64,000 nt of DNA from Calothrix sp. PCC 7103. GTDB taxonomy: Bacteria; Cyanobacteriota; Cyanobacteriia; Cyanobacteriales; Nostocaceae. Position numbers and translations under genes: made by a program. Positions 46,279-57,814 of this stretch are shown in pieces; within the stretch, counting starts at the first letter, position 1, and every line of letters begins with the position of its first letter. The stretch covers positions 4,292,661 through 4,356,660 of the forward strand of contig NZ_KB217478.1 in the NCBI RefSeq assembly GCF_000331305.1. Direction: 5' to 3'. Below the pieces are notes generated by a model, which searched no databases, was not told the DNA's origin, and saw only the letters and a list, made by a program, of their open reading frames with translations.

Positions 46279-46791
46279 CTAAATATCTGGTTCGATTGAT
46301 TCGGTCGGTATTTTGTGCAGGAGTTCTACTAAACGCGCTTCGTCAGTTAAATATAAGTAACCAACTAAGGTCTCTAAGCTTGTTGCTTGTTGATATGTTT
46401 CGGCACTCACTCGCTTTGGTCTTCCGGTAGTAGCATTGCGGCCTCTACGGACGATTTCTAATTCTAATTCGGTCAATTCTGGTGCTAACGCTTGCAAATG
46501 GCGCGCTTGCATCTCCGCTCGTACTTGTGCAACTACCGAGCGATGATAAGTATCAATTCGCTTCGGTGGTAGGAGATAGTACATTCTAAAGTACAGTTCA
46601 TAAACTGCATCCCCCAAATAGGCTAAAGCAGTAGGAGAAATTTGTCGAAGTTCGGCTAGAGATATTTGAGTCGGTAACTTGTTGCAAGCAGCTTTCAATA
46701 CTTGGTTCCAAGGGTTATGACGGCACCTACTCTTTGAGTCATCTTCAAATGGTTGTTTCTCCGATAATTTCACAAATTCATCATTCCTCAC
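46279..46791 (-). CDS. mrnC: mini-ribonuclease 3
   Basis: A 170-residue protein with a single RNase III catalytic domain and no double-stranded RNA-binding domain. The start of the domain is ISPTALAYLGDAVYELYFRM with the catalytic acidic residues, then VVAQVRAEMQARHLQAL and LEIVRRGRNATTGRPKR, and the ending ATSLETLVGYLYLTDEARLV. Mini-III trims the ends of 23S rRNA precursor. It is followed by rlmB on the same strand after 113 bases, a fitting partner. The exact start is not certain. Confidence 0.88.
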   Translation of the reverse strand: MRNDEFVKLSEKQPFEDDSKSRCRHNPWNQVLKAACNKLPTQISLAELRQISPTALAYLGDAVYELYFRMYYLLPPKRIDTYHRSVVAQVRAEMQARHLQALAPELTELELEIVRRGRNATTGRPKRVSAETYQQATSLETLVGYLYLTDEARLVELLHKIPTESIEPDI

Positions 46792-47068
46792 TGTTTACAT
46801 ATCGCGATTGACGCAGCACAACTTGGGGTAGAACTAAACATTTGGCCCGCAATCTCCCATTACGGGTCAAAAAGGCATCATTAGGGATTACATAAAATTA
46901 CTTTTAATATCAGACTTTACGATTCAAGCAATCTGTAGATAACACTCTAGCGCATTATCACACTCTAAACAGCTTATTATATCTAAAATTTACGTAAAAA
47001 TTAAAGCTATCCAGATTTTTGACATCGGATAGCTAGTTGTAATTTGTCGTTACAATCAAGCAACAAAG

Positions 47069-47431
47069 CTACTTGATATTCTCTAAAGCCGCGTCAACAC
47101 TTGTTTGCAGGGCGAGAAATTTCTCTAGACGTACAAGTTTGACTGTTTGAGTGACGCGGGCGTTGGTGACAATTTGTAAGGTTCCTTCGTTATTCTGTGC
47201 CTGCTTGGCGAGTTGCACAAGGGCGCCTAACCCAGAACTGTCTACAAAATCAATTTGTGAGAGGTCTAAGATGATATTCTTTGGACCTTCATCAATTTTG
47301 CCTCCAATAACCTTGCGGAATGTCGGTTCAGAGAAGGCATCTAATAAGCCTGTGAGACGGAATAGCTGACAGTTATCCCGAACTTCGCGGGTACCTCGCA
47401 GGCTAACGGTTAGGTTTAGTGGTTCAGCAAT
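47069..47431 (-). CDS. STAS-domain anti-sigma factor antagonist, apparent ATT start
   Basis: A 120-residue protein read from an ATT at 47431. It is a STAS domain: LNLTVSLRGTREVRDNCQLF, a GLLDAFSEPTFRKVIG helix, IILDLSQIDFVDSSGLGALV with the phosphorylated Ser, and LQIVTNARVTQTVKLVRLEK. It would bind an anti-sigma factor or act in partner switching. An in-frame TAA lies six codons before the ATT, and no ATG, GTG or TTG is present upstream of the conserved start. AGGAGG lies five bases before the ATT. So a rare ATT (or GTT) start is likely. It follows carA on the same strand. Confidence 0.8.
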   Translation of the reverse strand: MAEPLNLTVSLRGTREVRDNCQLFRLTGLLDAFSEPTFRKVIGGKIDEGPKNIILDLSQIDFVDSSGLGALVQLAKQAQNNEGTLQIVTNARVTQTVKLVRLEKFLALQTSVDAALENIK

Positions 47432-47543
47432 AACTCCCTCCTCGTCTTAAAACGAACGCTCAAGTATAGATGAATTTGATGCATTTTGTCTATAATAGAC
47501 CCGAAACAAAGTTAATTGCCAATGGTCAACAAACATTTGCTGT

Positions 47544-48692
47544 TTATGACTGTCTTGCTTTGCTCATTTCTTCCACAAACTGCTCAAACAAGTAGTCAGC
47601 ATCGTGGGGTCCAGGACTCGCTTCGGGATGATACTGCACTGAGAATACTGGCAGTTGTTTGTGACGAACACCTGCAACTGTACGGTCGTTCAGGTTTAGA
47701 TGGCTAACTTCTACAGTAGATGTTGGTAATGAGTCTGGGTTTATGGCAAAGCTATGGTTTTGACTAGTAATTTCTACTTTCGTCGTTAAGCCTGCGGGTT
47801 GATTTAAACCGCGATGCCCAAATTTTAGCTTAAAGGTCTCTGCCCCCAACGCGTGACCTAAAATTTGGTGTCCCATACAAATTCCAAACATTGGCTTTTG
47901 GGCTTCGAGTAATGCCCTCGTCGTCGCAATACCCTCTAAAACAGTCGCAGGGTCTCCTGGTCCGTTCGAGAGAAATATACCATCTGGGTTATATTTTAAA
48001 ATCTCTTCTGCACTTGTGGTGGCGGGAACAACAACAACGCGGCAACCGTAAGAAGCTAATCGTCTCAGAATGTTACGTTTTACGCCAAAATCTAAAGCTA
48101 CAACTGTAAAACTATTTTTTGAATCACTTTTACATTTAGGATTAAATTCCCAAACTCCTGTAGTTGGCTCTGACCATTCGTATACAGATTGTGTTGTTAC
48201 TTCACGAACAAGATTCAAACCTTCCATATTCGGCGCCGCTTGAATTTGTTCAAGTAATTCGTTCTCGTCGAGAATGGACGTTGAGATACCGCCGTTCATT
48301 GCTCCAAAATTACGTATTTTACGAGTTAGTGCGCGTGTATCTATACCATAAATACCAGGTATTTGGTGCTGCTTTAGGTAATCGGACAGTGACTGGGTAG
48401 AACGCCAGTTACTAGGACGGTGGCAAATGTTACGAGCAATGGCACCGCGTACCTGTGGACGGTCAGATTCCTCATCAAGAGGATTGACACCAGTGTTTCC
48501 CAATTCTGGATAGGTAAAAAGAACTATCTGACCACAGTAGCTGGGGTCTGTCAGGACTTCTTGATATCCTGTCATACCTGTATTGAAGACTACTTCTCCA
48601 ATAGTGGTACCAATGGCACCAAAAGACCAGCCACGATAAGATGTTCCATCTGCTAGTACGAGTAAAGCAGGTATAGCGTCAGACAGTGACAT
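47544..48692 (-). CDS. carA: carbamoyl-phosphate synthase small subunit
   Basis: A 382-residue glutamine amidotransferase subunit. The N-terminal CarA domain begins [20 protein letters not shown] and has [20 protein letters not shown]. The class I amidotransferase domain has the nucleophile Cys in [17 protein letters not shown] and the His-Glu pair in [15 protein letters not shown]. It supplies ammonia for carbamoyl phosphate in arginine and pyrimidine synthesis. carB is not in the window. The ATG at 48692 fits the family best; one three codons earlier is possible. Its start faces the retropepsin gene, so both share a ~150-base promoter region. Confidence 0.94.
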   Translation of the reverse strand: MSLSDAIPALLVLADGTSYRGWSFGAIGTTIGEVVFNTGMTGYQEVLTDPSYCGQIVLFTYPELGNTGVNPLDEESDRPQVRGAIARNICHRPSNWRSTQSLSDYLKQHQIPGIYGIDTRALTRKIRNFGAMNGGISTSILDENELLEQIQAAPNMEGLNLVREVTTQSVYEWSEPTTGVWEFNPKCKSDSKNSFTVVALDFGVKRNILRRLASYGCRVVVVPATTSAEEILKYNPDGIFLSNGPGDPATVLEGIATTRALLEAQKPMFGICMGHQILGHALGAETFKLKFGHRGLNQPAGLTTKVEITSQNHSFAINPDSLPTSTVEVSHLNLNDRTVAGVRHKQLPVFSVQYHPEASPGPHDADYLFEQFVEEMSKARQS

Positions 48693-48838
48693 ATGCTGCA
48701 TTTAGGAAAAAGAGTTAGAGTATTTAAGAGCGAATGGTTCCGATGGTTAATTATGCCATAAGTATATTTATTGGATTTTGTCGAACTAAGGAAAGCAGGT
48801 AGAATTTAAACTATAAGAGCAAAAATCTAATTACTTCG

Positions 48839-49900
48839 ATGCGTAACTCGTGGTACCTAATATTAGTTACGATAGCAGTCCTGACTACTAGTTGTGACAA
48901 CCAAACTCAAACTAAAATTGAAAGGCAATCTGTTTCAATGTCGGCGACTACAGAGACTGACGGTCAAATAGTGGGCAATTCCACTTCAACATCTTCGTCG
49001 GCGCCTCAAACCATAGACCAAGCGAAGACGTTTGAGTTAGGTTTAGATAAAGCGGCTGGTGCATATACTATAAGTCAATCGGCTCAATCGGTTAATGATT
49101 GGCTGTTAGTAGCTGGTCAATATCAAGACGCAGTTGCGCTAATGAAACAAGTCCAGCGCTCAGACCCTTATCATTCAATCGCACAGCAAAAAATTAGCGA
49201 TTACCAACAAAGAGCCAAGCAAGCACAACTGAGAACCGTTGCTCCTACTTTCCCTACCCCACAACCCCAAGCGACTCAAGTTGTCGTCGTTCCTGAAATT
49301 CTTTCCAAACCACAAGTTCAAGCGAACGCCAAAATTGAAACTGCTCCTAAACCTCAAAAAATTATTGCTCCAGTTTTCGCCCTCAAACCCAAGCAACCAC
49401 AAGTTGAGCAGCAACTTCAACCAATTATTCCCCCCGAAGCTTTCATCAACCAAGAAACAGAAGAACAAGTAATTACAGTTCCAATTAAGCGCAGGATGGG
49501 AGGTACACCAGTTATTGAAGTCAAATTTAACGGCAATCAAAATTTTGAGATGATAGTCGATACAGGCGCCAGTGGAACTGTTATCACTCAAAAAATGGCT
49601 GACTCACTTTCAATCGTACCCGTTGGTCAAGCTAAAGCTAATACCGCTAGTTCCAAAGCAGTAACTTTTCCCATTGGTTATGTAAATTCAATGGAAGTTG
49701 GCGAAGTCAAAGTTGGACAAATTCCAGTTGCCATCGCAGGAGCAGGACTAGAAACTGGACTATTAGGACACGACTTTTTTGGAGACTACGACATAACCAT
49801 CAAGCGCGATGTCGTCCAATTTCGACCTCATACTCCCATCGATACTAAGACCGTAGAAACTCAACCAAGCATTCCAATTTATCCCAAGCTGCGCCGCTAG
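48839..49900 (+). CDS. lipoprotein with retropepsin-like aspartic protease domain
   Basis: A 353-residue protein. A short signal ends in the lipobox VLTTSC (Cys ~19), so it is probably a membrane-attached lipoprotein. Residues ~60-130 include a helical repeat-like region, followed by a Pro/Gln-rich linker (~135-205). The C-terminal domain is a retroviral-type aspartyl protease: [20 protein letters not shown], then SGTVIT, and [17 protein letters not shown]. Such single-lobe enzymes act as dimers. The target is unknown. The last 56 bases overlap trpD, tail to tail. It is divergent from carA. Confidence 0.85.
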   Translation: MRNSWYLILVTIAVLTTSCDNQTQTKIERQSVSMSATTETDGQIVGNSTSTSSSAPQTIDQAKTFELGLDKAAGAYTISQSAQSVNDWLLVAGQYQDAVALMKQVQRSDPYHSIAQQKISDYQQRAKQAQLRTVAPTFPTPQPQATQVVVVPEILSKPQVQANAKIETAPKPQKIIAPVFALKPKQPQVEQQLQPIIPPEAFINQETEEQVITVPIKRRMGGTPVIEVKFNGNQNFEMIVDTGASGTVITQKMADSLSIVPVGQAKANTASSKAVTFPIGYVNSMEVGEVKVGQIPVAIAGAGLETGLLGHDFFGDYDITIKRDVVQFRPHTPIDTKTVETQPSIPIYPKLRR

Positions 49901-50915
49901 TCAAAATATCGAGTGCTAACTCTGTACCTTTTTGATGCTCACCCCAAGGTACAGCATCGCCAACTTCTAGCGCTAACCCAGCATTAAGCGCAACAACAGA
50001 AGTTTGTGCGGTTGTGCCTTTACCCTGCAATACTGCTTTCAAAATATCAGCATTTTCTTCAACATCTCCACCCCGCAGTTCCGTAACAGGCGCCTTTATA
50101 AGTCCCAAAGCTTGAGGGTCAACTGTTTTCATCTCTACCTTACCATCACAAAGAACCGCTAAATCAGTTAAATCTCCTAAAGAAGCCTCATCAAGTCCTT
50201 CGCGTCCATTTAAAACAATAGCCTTATGCGTTCCTAATTGCAGCATCGCATTCGCAATCGTTTCTAGTAATTTAGGCGTATATACTCCCATTACCTGTCC
50301 AGTTGGACGCATTGGGTTTACTAGAGGACCTAGCAAGTTAAATACAGTTCTTACCTTTAAATTCTTTCTAATTCCTGCTACTGCCTTCATTGCTGGATGC
50401 CAACCAGGAGCAAACAAAAAACTTATACCTACGGAGTCTACAGCAGCTTGCACCTTATCGCTAGGGGCACTTAAATTTACACCTAAATATTCCAGTACAT
50501 CTGCGCTACCAACTCGACTTGATGCCGAACGATTACCATGTTTAGCAACTCGCACACCTGCCGTTGCTGCAACAAATGCTACCGCAGTAGAAATATTAAA
50601 TGTAGAGGCGCCATCACCTCCAGTGCCACAAGTATCAATTAAAGGAGTAGTTGTAGCTTCTATTGACCCTTCGCTTACCGACAGAGATTGTAGAACTTGC
50701 GCCATTCCCGCCAATTCGTCGCAAGACACACCCTTGGTTTGAAGTCCAATTAATATTGCTCCTGATAATTCTAGGGGTATAGCTTCGTTCAACCAGCCCT
50801 GCATCAACTCAACGGCTTGTTGGCGTGACAATGATTGATGGTCGAGAATTTGTTGAAGTAATGAAGACCAGTTAACTGTAGAAGAGGAGTTTAAAGTGGT
50901 AGTCGAACTGCTCAT
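49845..50915 (-). CDS. trpD: anthranilate phosphoribosyltransferase
   Basis: A 356-residue enzyme of tryptophan synthesis that joins anthranilate to phosphoribosyl pyrophosphate. The PRPP motif [20 protein letters not shown] is intact, as are [40 protein letters not shown] and [13 protein letters not shown]. The start is either the ATG at 50915 or one at 50924. The gene runs on the strand opposite to the retropepsin gene, and their 3' ends overlap by 56 bases. The frame ends in the sequence coding for that protein's tail, so the end of one may have been extended into the other. Confidence 0.93.
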   Translation of the reverse strand: MSSSTTTLNSSSTVNWSSLLQQILDHQSLSRQQAVELMQGWLNEAIPLELSGAILIGLQTKGVSCDELAGMAQVLQSLSVSEGSIEATTTPLIDTCGTGGDGASTFNISTAVAFVAATAGVRVAKHGNRSASSRVGSADVLEYLGVNLSAPSDKVQAAVDSVGISFLFAPGWHPAMKAVAGIRKNLKVRTVFNLLGPLVNPMRPTGQVMGVYTPKLLETIANAMLQLGTHKAIVLNGREGLDEASLGDLTDLAVLCDGKVEMKTVDPQALGLIKAPVTELRGGDVEENADILKAVLQGKGTTAQTSVVALNAGLALEVGDAVPWGEHQKGTELALDILTSGAAWDKLECLVEFLRS

Positions 50916-51111
50916 AAACCGCACAGAAATAGTTAGATATCGCAGTTATCGTACCTAATAATCAACCTCTGTTGCTTAACTTATATATGGTTTGTGTATA
51001 TCTAAATTTTCTATAGTGGTGATTGCTCACCTCCATAGCGACCATTCTTTACTATAATTAATAACACTTAATATTTCTTAATAAAATTTTTGAGTGACAA
51101 TTTAAGTAATT

Positions 51112-51384
51112 ATGCCTAAATCAAAAAAACAAAAGTTTCCCTATTTACTCGGTTCAAAATGGACATCACAAAAAAAAGTTGATGGCTGGCGACATTTTGA
51201 AGTTGTCAACCGTAAAAACCAGGGGAAATGGGTTTATGCCGAAATGGTTTCATCTTGTGACCCGAACGTTCGGTTTTGGACAAATGCAGCAATATTGCAA
51301 GACCAAGAACTTTGGCGCCCAGGTTGGTTAACTTTAGAAGATATGGAATTGATCCCCTCAACCCCCCTTAATAAACACGGCTAA
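51112..51384 (+). CDS. Trp-rich small protein, TIGR02450 family
   Basis: A 90-residue basic protein with the family pattern: KQKFPYLLGSKWTSQKKVDG, WRHFEVVNRKNQGKWVYAEM and FWTNAAILQDQELWRPGWLT. Six tryptophans are present. Its function is not known; it is common in cyanobacteria and some proteobacteria. The C-terminal ~10 residues (PSTPLNKHG) come from a repeat that starts at 51353, so the natural C-terminus may have been altered. Confidence 0.8.
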   Translation: MPKSKKQKFPYLLGSKWTSQKKVDGWRHFEVVNRKNQGKWVYAEMVSSCDPNVRFWTNAAILQDQELWRPGWLTLEDMELIPSTPLNKHG

Positions 51385-51433
51385 GGATTTGCTATTTTTT
51401 CTTGTTCCCCCCTTATTAAGGGGCTAGGGGGGA
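51353..51433. repeat. inverted repeat cccctta/taagggg
   Basis: Segments cccctcaaccccccttaata and, inverted, ttattaaggggctagggggg pair across a ~35-base loop. The element probably also acts as terminator of the Trp-rich gene. The remaining bases to 51720 form the leader of chlL and show nothing else. Confidence 0.55.
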
Positions 51434-51798
51434 TTATTCTCCAATTGTGATAATTATTTACACTCACTGTATTCTCATCACTATTACTCATACTATCATC
51501 CTAAATAAGTGGGCTTAAAAGGCTTTTATATTATGGGTTTTAGCCTTTTGTTTATTTAAACTATTTTTATAAAATACATAATATAAAGATATTTTAAAAA
51601 CATTTTGTAACCTTATTTGCTTTTTTTAAGAAGATATGTGACAAAAAAGAGCTGATTGAGTACAAAAACTTGGAATAAGACTACTATTCACAGAGCAAGT
51701 CCCTTTATTTCCTGAGTGAATTGAACAATAATGACACTCATGAACCATCAAAGCTTCAAGACACAAAGTTTTATAAACAAGAATTAAGAGGTAAAGAC

Positions 51799-52665
51799 GT
51801 GAAACTAGCAGTTTATGGAAAAGGTGGCATCGGTAAATCTACGACTAGCTGTAATATTTCTGTCGCCTTAGCCAAGCGGGGTAAAAAGGTATTACAGATA
51901 GGCTGTGACCCAAAGCACGATAGTACATTTACTCTAACTGGATTCTTAATTCCCACAATTATTGATACGCTGCAAGAAAAAGACTATCACTACGAAGACG
52001 TTTGGCCCGAAGATGTAATTTATAAGGGTTACGGTGGTGTCGATTGTGTTGAAGCAGGTGGTCCACCAGCAGGCGCCGGATGTGGCGGTTATGTAGTTGG
52101 GGAGACAGTGAAATTACTGAAAGAACTCAACGCCTTTGATGAATACGATGTCATTTTGTTTGATGTTCTTGGTGACGTAGTTTGTGGTGGTTTTGCGGCG
52201 CCTTTAAACTATGCTGACTACTGTATGATTGTTACAGACAACGGTTTTGACGCATTGTTTGCAGCTAATCGCATTGCCGCTTCGGTACGTGAAAAAGCAC
52301 GCACTCACCCATTGCGTTTAGCAGGGTTGATTGGCAACCGTACCAGCAAGCGGGATTTAATAGAGAAGTACATCGAAGCAGTGCCCATGCCAGTTTTGGA
52401 AGTTTTACCATTGATAGAAGACATTCGCGTTTCGCGTGTTAAAGGTAAAACATTATTCGAGATGGCAGAACAAGACTCCTCGTTAAATTACGTATGTGAC
52501 TACTATCTCAGCATCGCCGACCAAATTTTAGCGCGTCCGGAAGGAGTTGTGCCTAACGATGCTCAAGATAGAGATTTATTCTCTTTGTTATCAGATTTTT
52601 ACTTAAATCCGGGTAAACCCGCAGTCACTAATCCGGAAGAGCAATTAGACTTGATGATTGTATAA
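51799..52665 (+). CDS. chlL: light-independent protochlorophyllide reductase, iron protein ChlL
   Basis: A 288-residue NifH-like protein from the GTG at 51799, which has an aagagg site eight bases upstream. The frame goes on to 51721, but the extra 26 residues lack family similarity. The P-loop is [18 protein letters not shown]. The two Cys that bridge a [4Fe-4S] cluster in the dimer are in [14 protein letters not shown] and [17 protein letters not shown]. It passes electrons to ChlN-ChlB, which reduces protochlorophyllide in the dark. It is followed by a DUF5331 gene and chlN, a common order in filamentous cyanobacteria. chlB is not in the window. Confidence 0.95.
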   Translation: MKLAVYGKGGIGKSTTSCNISVALAKRGKKVLQIGCDPKHDSTFTLTGFLIPTIIDTLQEKDYHYEDVWPEDVIYKGYGGVDCVEAGGPPAGAGCGGYVVGETVKLLKELNAFDEYDVILFDVLGDVVCGGFAAPLNYADYCMIVTDNGFDALFAANRIAASVREKARTHPLRLAGLIGNRTSKRDLIEKYIEAVPMPVLEVLPLIEDIRVSRVKGKTLFEMAEQDSSLNYVCDYYLSIADQILARPEGVVPNDAQDRDLFSLLSDFYLNPGKPAVTNPEEQLDLMIV

Positions 52666-52694
52666 ATCATTATTTCTTTTCGGGATGGGGCTAT

Positions 52695-53456
52695 ATGGCA
52701 TTCTTTTACAGTTTTACAGAATCGTTGAAACAGAAGTGGTTGCAATTTTTTCAGGCTAACCGTGAATGGATAACCTTGCAGATGCAAGTGGAATCTGTTT
52801 ACACACCCGATGGTGGCAAACGTCCATCAAGTTACCTGATTTTGGGCGTAGCAAACGCGCTAGAGCCGAAATTAGCTCAGTTGATGTTACCCTTTTCAAA
52901 ATTGAACCCAGATGCCGATACCCTCGTCGAAGTACTAGGTTTACACTTCGACCCAAATGTTGCACTAGGTAATCATTCCATACCTTATCAGCAAGATAGC
53001 AATATGGCTATAAACGAATCAATTGATGAATCGTTGGCTGAACAAGAAAGCCAGTCAATTGACGTTGATGATCCATCAGGAATTCTTACTAGTGGCTTTG
53101 AAACAGGAACAGTTAGGAATAGTTTCTCAATCGATGCTGTTGATACCAGTGAGATACATACCATGTCTCTAAATGGTGTTGGCGTCAACGTAGAAGAAAC
53201 AGCACAAAAATTGTCTTCAGTATCATCAGACGACGATTTTGGTGGTGATATCTCTTTTGACAGTGATTTGCCACTAAAAAATGATAGTTACAACGAACTT
53301 GAAGACCTCAACACTTCAGATGACGACCACGGATTTAGCGACGTGTTAATCGACGTTTGGAGTGAGGAAACAAAAACTCAGAATAACGTTGATGGGGATT
53401 TCGGCGCTAGTTTTGAAGAAGACTCAGAAATAGCTCGTCTCTTCCCCAACGGATAA
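52695..53456 (+). CDS. DUF5331 protein between chlL and chlN
   Basis: A 253-residue protein. The first ~95 residues are the conserved DUF5331 part (FYSFTESLKQKWLQFFQANR, YLILGVANALEPKLAQLMLP, SKLNPDADTLVEVLGLHFDP). The rest is acidic and disordered, rich in Asp and Ser (SSDDDFGGDISFDSDLPL). The position between chlL and chlN hints at a link with chlorophyll synthesis, but none is shown in the sequence. It is probably co-transcribed with chlL (29-base gap). Confidence 0.78.
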   Translation: MAFFYSFTESLKQKWLQFFQANREWITLQMQVESVYTPDGGKRPSSYLILGVANALEPKLAQLMLPFSKLNPDADTLVEVLGLHFDPNVALGNHSIPYQQDSNMAINESIDESLAEQESQSIDVDDPSGILTSGFETGTVRNSFSIDAVDTSEIHTMSLNGVGVNVEETAQKLSSVSSDDDFGGDISFDSDLPLKNDSYNELEDLNTSDDDHGFSDVLIDVWSEETKTQNNVDGDFGASFEEDSEIARLFPNG

Positions 53457-53468
53457 GAGTTAGGAGTT

Positions 53469-53594
53469 GTAGAGACGCGAAATTTCGCGTCTGTACAGAG
53501 TTAGGAGTTAAGAGTTAGGAGTTAGGAATTAAAAACCCAGCACCAAACACTCAGCACTCAGCACTCAGCACTCATAACTCATAACTCATAACTA
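53469..53594. repeat. palindrome plus short tandem heptamer repeats
   Basis: A gtagagacgcg-family palindrome at 53469-53496 is followed by gagttaggagttaagagtta units, then cactcagcactcagcactca and actcataactcataactcat runs. These are the short tandemly repeated repeats of heterocystous cyanobacteria. They separate DUF5331 from chlN. Confidence 0.8.
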
Positions 53595-53595
53595 A

Positions 53596-55008
<1,413 letters not shown>

Positions 55009-55391
55009 ATTTCTCTTCTAGAGCAAATCTTACACAGTAAATCTTGTGGAGCGGGCATCCCTGCCCGCCCCATGATTGTTTTTATCAGAGCTACGGCGCC
55101 GTTTGCAGTATAAAAATAATTAAAAATGGTTCTTCCTTACTTGTTATGCTAAACACCTCTAAAAATAAGCTTGAAACCTTTACTGGACAAAGATAGTAGC
55201 CATTAGTCTTAACGTTCTCCCTTTTGTGTGCAATCTAGACTATAACTGCCTGAAAGCCTTGATTTGAAAGGAAATTTCTGATTTTTAGTTTTAAGTTCAG
55301 CATAACACCTACGGAAGAGCCTTAAAAATAATTATTCATATATTAGAAAACTGGACTGCACAGGCTTTCCGGCCTGTGCTACAAGAGTTGG
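55009..55391. other. intergenic with two inverted repeats
   Basis: It holds a ttgtggagcgggcatccctg element at 55045-55073 and a gcacaggctt/ggcctgtgc hairpin at 55358-55379. No gene is seen. Confidence 0.55.
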
Positions 55392-56516
55392 TTATTTTTC
55401 AGTAGCGATGATGTGTAGGTCGATGTTTTGGTGTCGTATTAGTTCCATTAGGCGTTGGGTGAAGGAGCGTTTAAAAAATCGCTTCCATCCGGACTGTTGA
55501 CTTTCACCGATAACTATTTGAGTAATGTGAAGGTCAGATGCTATTTTGGCTATTTCTCCAGCTACGCTATGACTGTTAGCTTTGACGAATTCACCACCAA
55601 ATTCTTTACAGAGTTTTTCACAGGTTTCTATGTGTAAACTTTCTTGCTTGCTTAAAAAACGGTCGGGATCTGCAACAAATACTGTGTACAAAGGTGCATT
55701 CATATAGCTGGCAATTCTGGCGCCTCGACGTAATAATTGCATCGAATTAGGATATGTAGAAATACAAACTAAAACTCTTTCGTGGATATTACAGCTTAAC
55801 CCAGTTAAGTTAGAAGCGTTTCCATCGTCTTCTACTGTATCTGCAACTTCCCGTAACGCGAGTTCTCGCAGTGCAATTAAATTACGTCGCTGGAAAAAAT
55901 TCTCTAGTGACTGCTCAATTTTATCGAGTCTGTAAATTTTACCTTCTCGTAATCTTTCTTCTAAAGTTTCTGGTGTGACATCTATTACTACCACTGCATC
56001 TGCTTCATCGAGCAGACGGTCGGGGATACGTTCGCGAACTACAACACCTGTAATCCTTGCAACTAAATCATTTAAGCTTTCTAAGTGTTGAATATTAACA
56101 GTTGAGTAAACGTCTATTCCTGCTTCCAAAATAACTTCTACATCTTGGTAACGCTTTTCGCGCGCTGAACCAGGGACGTTGCTATGAGCTAGTTCGTCTA
56201 CTAAAACTAGTTGTGGGCAGCGTTCTAAAACTGCATCGGTGTCAAACTCTTCTAATGTGATGTTTTGGTAAAAAATAGCTTTGCGCTGAATTGTTTCGAG
56301 TCCAGTCGCTTTTTCAGCTGTTTCTTTACGTCCGTGGGTTTCAAGAATACCAACAACTACATCAATTCCTTCTGCTTTGAGTTGATGCGCTTCTTCAAGC
56401 ATTTTATAGGTTTTGCCTACACCAGGTGCCATTCCAATAAAAATTTTATGCTTACCGCGTCGGGCAGGACGTATGTAGGTATTGTTAGGGGAAGGGGAGG
56501 CTGAGGAATGATACAT
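55392..56516 (-). CDS. kdpD: short KdpD (N-terminal domain only)
   Basis: A 374-residue protein equal to the cytoplasmic N-terminal part of KdpD. The Walker A motif is FIGMAPGVGKTYKMLEEAHQ, then VVVGILETHGRKETAEKATG, QLVLVDELAHSNVPGSAREK and DVYSTVNIQHLESLNDLVAR. Residues ~245-374 form a USP domain (RVLVCISTYPNSMQLLRRGA; ITQIVIGESQQSGWKRFFKR). The membrane and histidine-kinase parts are absent. Short KdpD proteins like this are known in Anabaena next to the kdp K+ pump genes. No kdpA, B, C or E is in the window downstream. Confidence 0.88.
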   Translation of the reverse strand: MYHSSASPSPNNTYIRPARRGKHKIFIGMAPGVGKTYKMLEEAHQLKAEGIDVVVGILETHGRKETAEKATGLETIQRKAIFYQNITLEEFDTDAVLERCPQLVLVDELAHSNVPGSAREKRYQDVEVILEAGIDVYSTVNIQHLESLNDLVARITGVVVRERIPDRLLDEADAVVVIDVTPETLEERLREGKIYRLDKIEQSLENFFQRRNLIALRELALREVADTVEDDGNASNLTGLSCNIHERVLVCISTYPNSMQLLRRGARIASYMNAPLYTVFVADPDRFLSKQESLHIETCEKLCKEFGGEFVKANSHSVAGEIAKIASDLHITQIVIGESQQSGWKRFFKRSFTQRLMELIRHQNIDLHIIATEK

Positions 56517-56848
56517 AGTAGTTTGAGGTAACTAACTTTATATTAAAGCTGCTGGCTTGTCAAAGATTTCGTAAACTAATGTCAGTATTTTTAAAGTACA
56601 GTCACTTGCTAGCAGTCAGGCGCCAACCCGAAGGTCTGCATAGTGCAATATTGTTGGTAACTTAGTAATATAGGGACGTTTGTTTATATTTTCTTGTCAA
56701 AACAAAATAAATATATTGCTATGTCTAGTGGGGATTTCGGAAATTGGCGAAAATAGAAGTTATTCGGCGGTTCAACGGATTTATATATTCATACTCAACG
56801 TTTATCTTGAATACAGCGACAAATAAAGTTGAATGTGAGGATAGTATC

Positions 56849-57028
56849 ATGAACATGCAAGAATTTGAATCTCAATACCGCGACGCAATGGCTGAAACCC
56901 TTAATGAATTACAGACGGCTGTTTTACTACTTGCACAAGTACAGCGTAAAATTTCCCAAATTGGCAGTTCTGTACAGAGCTTAAGCCAAAGCGTCGAGGA
57001 ATATATTACCAATCAAACACCTAATTGA
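56849..57028 (+). CDS. small helical hypothetical protein
   Basis: A 59-residue protein from the ATG at 56849 with a gtgagg ribosome site; a frame back to 56744 is open but unlikely. It is predicted to be almost fully helical (EFESQYRDAMAETLNELQTA, VLLLAQVQRKISQIGSSVQS). The family is not recognised. It lies between the divergent kdpD and the convergent response regulator. Confidence 0.5.
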   Translation: MNMQEFESQYRDAMAETLNELQTAVLLLAQVQRKISQIGSSVQSLSQSVEEYITNQTPN

Positions 57029-57049
57029 TAATGAGAGAAATTAGCTATA

Positions 57050-57472
57050 CTAATTTGAGTGATGAGCTAACTCCTCTTCAATTGCTGCCACTAGTTCGTT
57101 AAGATTGACTGGCTTTACGAAGTAACGACAGGCGCCTAATTTTATTGCTTTATCTTGGTCAGCTTTAAATGCGAAAGCTGAAACAACGATAATAGGTATT
57201 TTTGAATACTTCGGGTTCTGCTTTATTTCTGTTAAAATTGAATAACCATCAACATCTGGCAATTTTAAATCTAAAAGAATCAATTCTGGTTTAAATCGCT
57301 CGACTGTTGAAAAAAATTCTGATGCTTCAGGCAGACCAATAACATCGTAATTAAAATAAGCTAAATAATCACTTAGCAACATTCTATTCATATCGTTATC
57401 TTCTATCAACAGAATACGTCTAGAAGGATATGACTTGTATTTTTGTTTAGTTTCAAGTAATTGCGCTGTCAT
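57050..57472 (-). CDS. single-domain response regulator
   Basis: A 140-residue CheY-type receiver. The acidic pair is in RILLIEDNDMNRMLL, the phosphorylation site in ELILLDLKLPDVDGYSIL, the Ser/Thr in IPIIVVSAFAF, and the Lys in CRYFVKPVNLNELV. There is no output domain. Its partner kinase is not adjacent. A 340-base gene-free stretch lies upstream. Confidence 0.88.
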   Translation of the reverse strand: MTAQLLETKQKYKSYPSRRILLIEDNDMNRMLLSDYLAYFNYDVIGLPEASEFFSTVERFKPELILLDLKLPDVDGYSILTEIKQNPKYSKIPIIVVSAFAFKADQDKAIKLGACRYFVKPVNLNELVAAIEEELAHHSN

Positions 57473-57814
57473 TTCTCCCTATTCAATTAGGTAAAAACTC
57501 AACGATAACTACTGGACTCAAATATAACTGCACAAAACTCGTTGAATTTCTTATATTTAGTTATTTATTTCATGCAGCCTGAAGTAATGACAACAATTTA
57601 CATATAGAATTATCTATTTTAACCAATATTAACTCAATTTTTAAATTTAAGCAAAGTTTCTAAATTAACTTACTATCCAAGCACAGAAGGCAGTTGAGGC
57701 ATATTATTGCTTAATACAAAAAATATCAATCGATTTTTCTAAAAAATCATATTTACGATAAGAATATCTTATAATTATTCTTTTGTATTGGCACCTTACC
57801 CTGAATATTTACAG

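Noticed and set aside
51721..51798. 26-residue N-terminal extension of ChlL
   Set aside because: The GTG at 51799 has a good ribosome site and gives the family length of 288 residues.
53500..53594. tandem repeats before chlN as a CRISPR array
   Set aside because: The units are 7-8 bases with no spacers and no cas genes; they are typical short tandem repeats.
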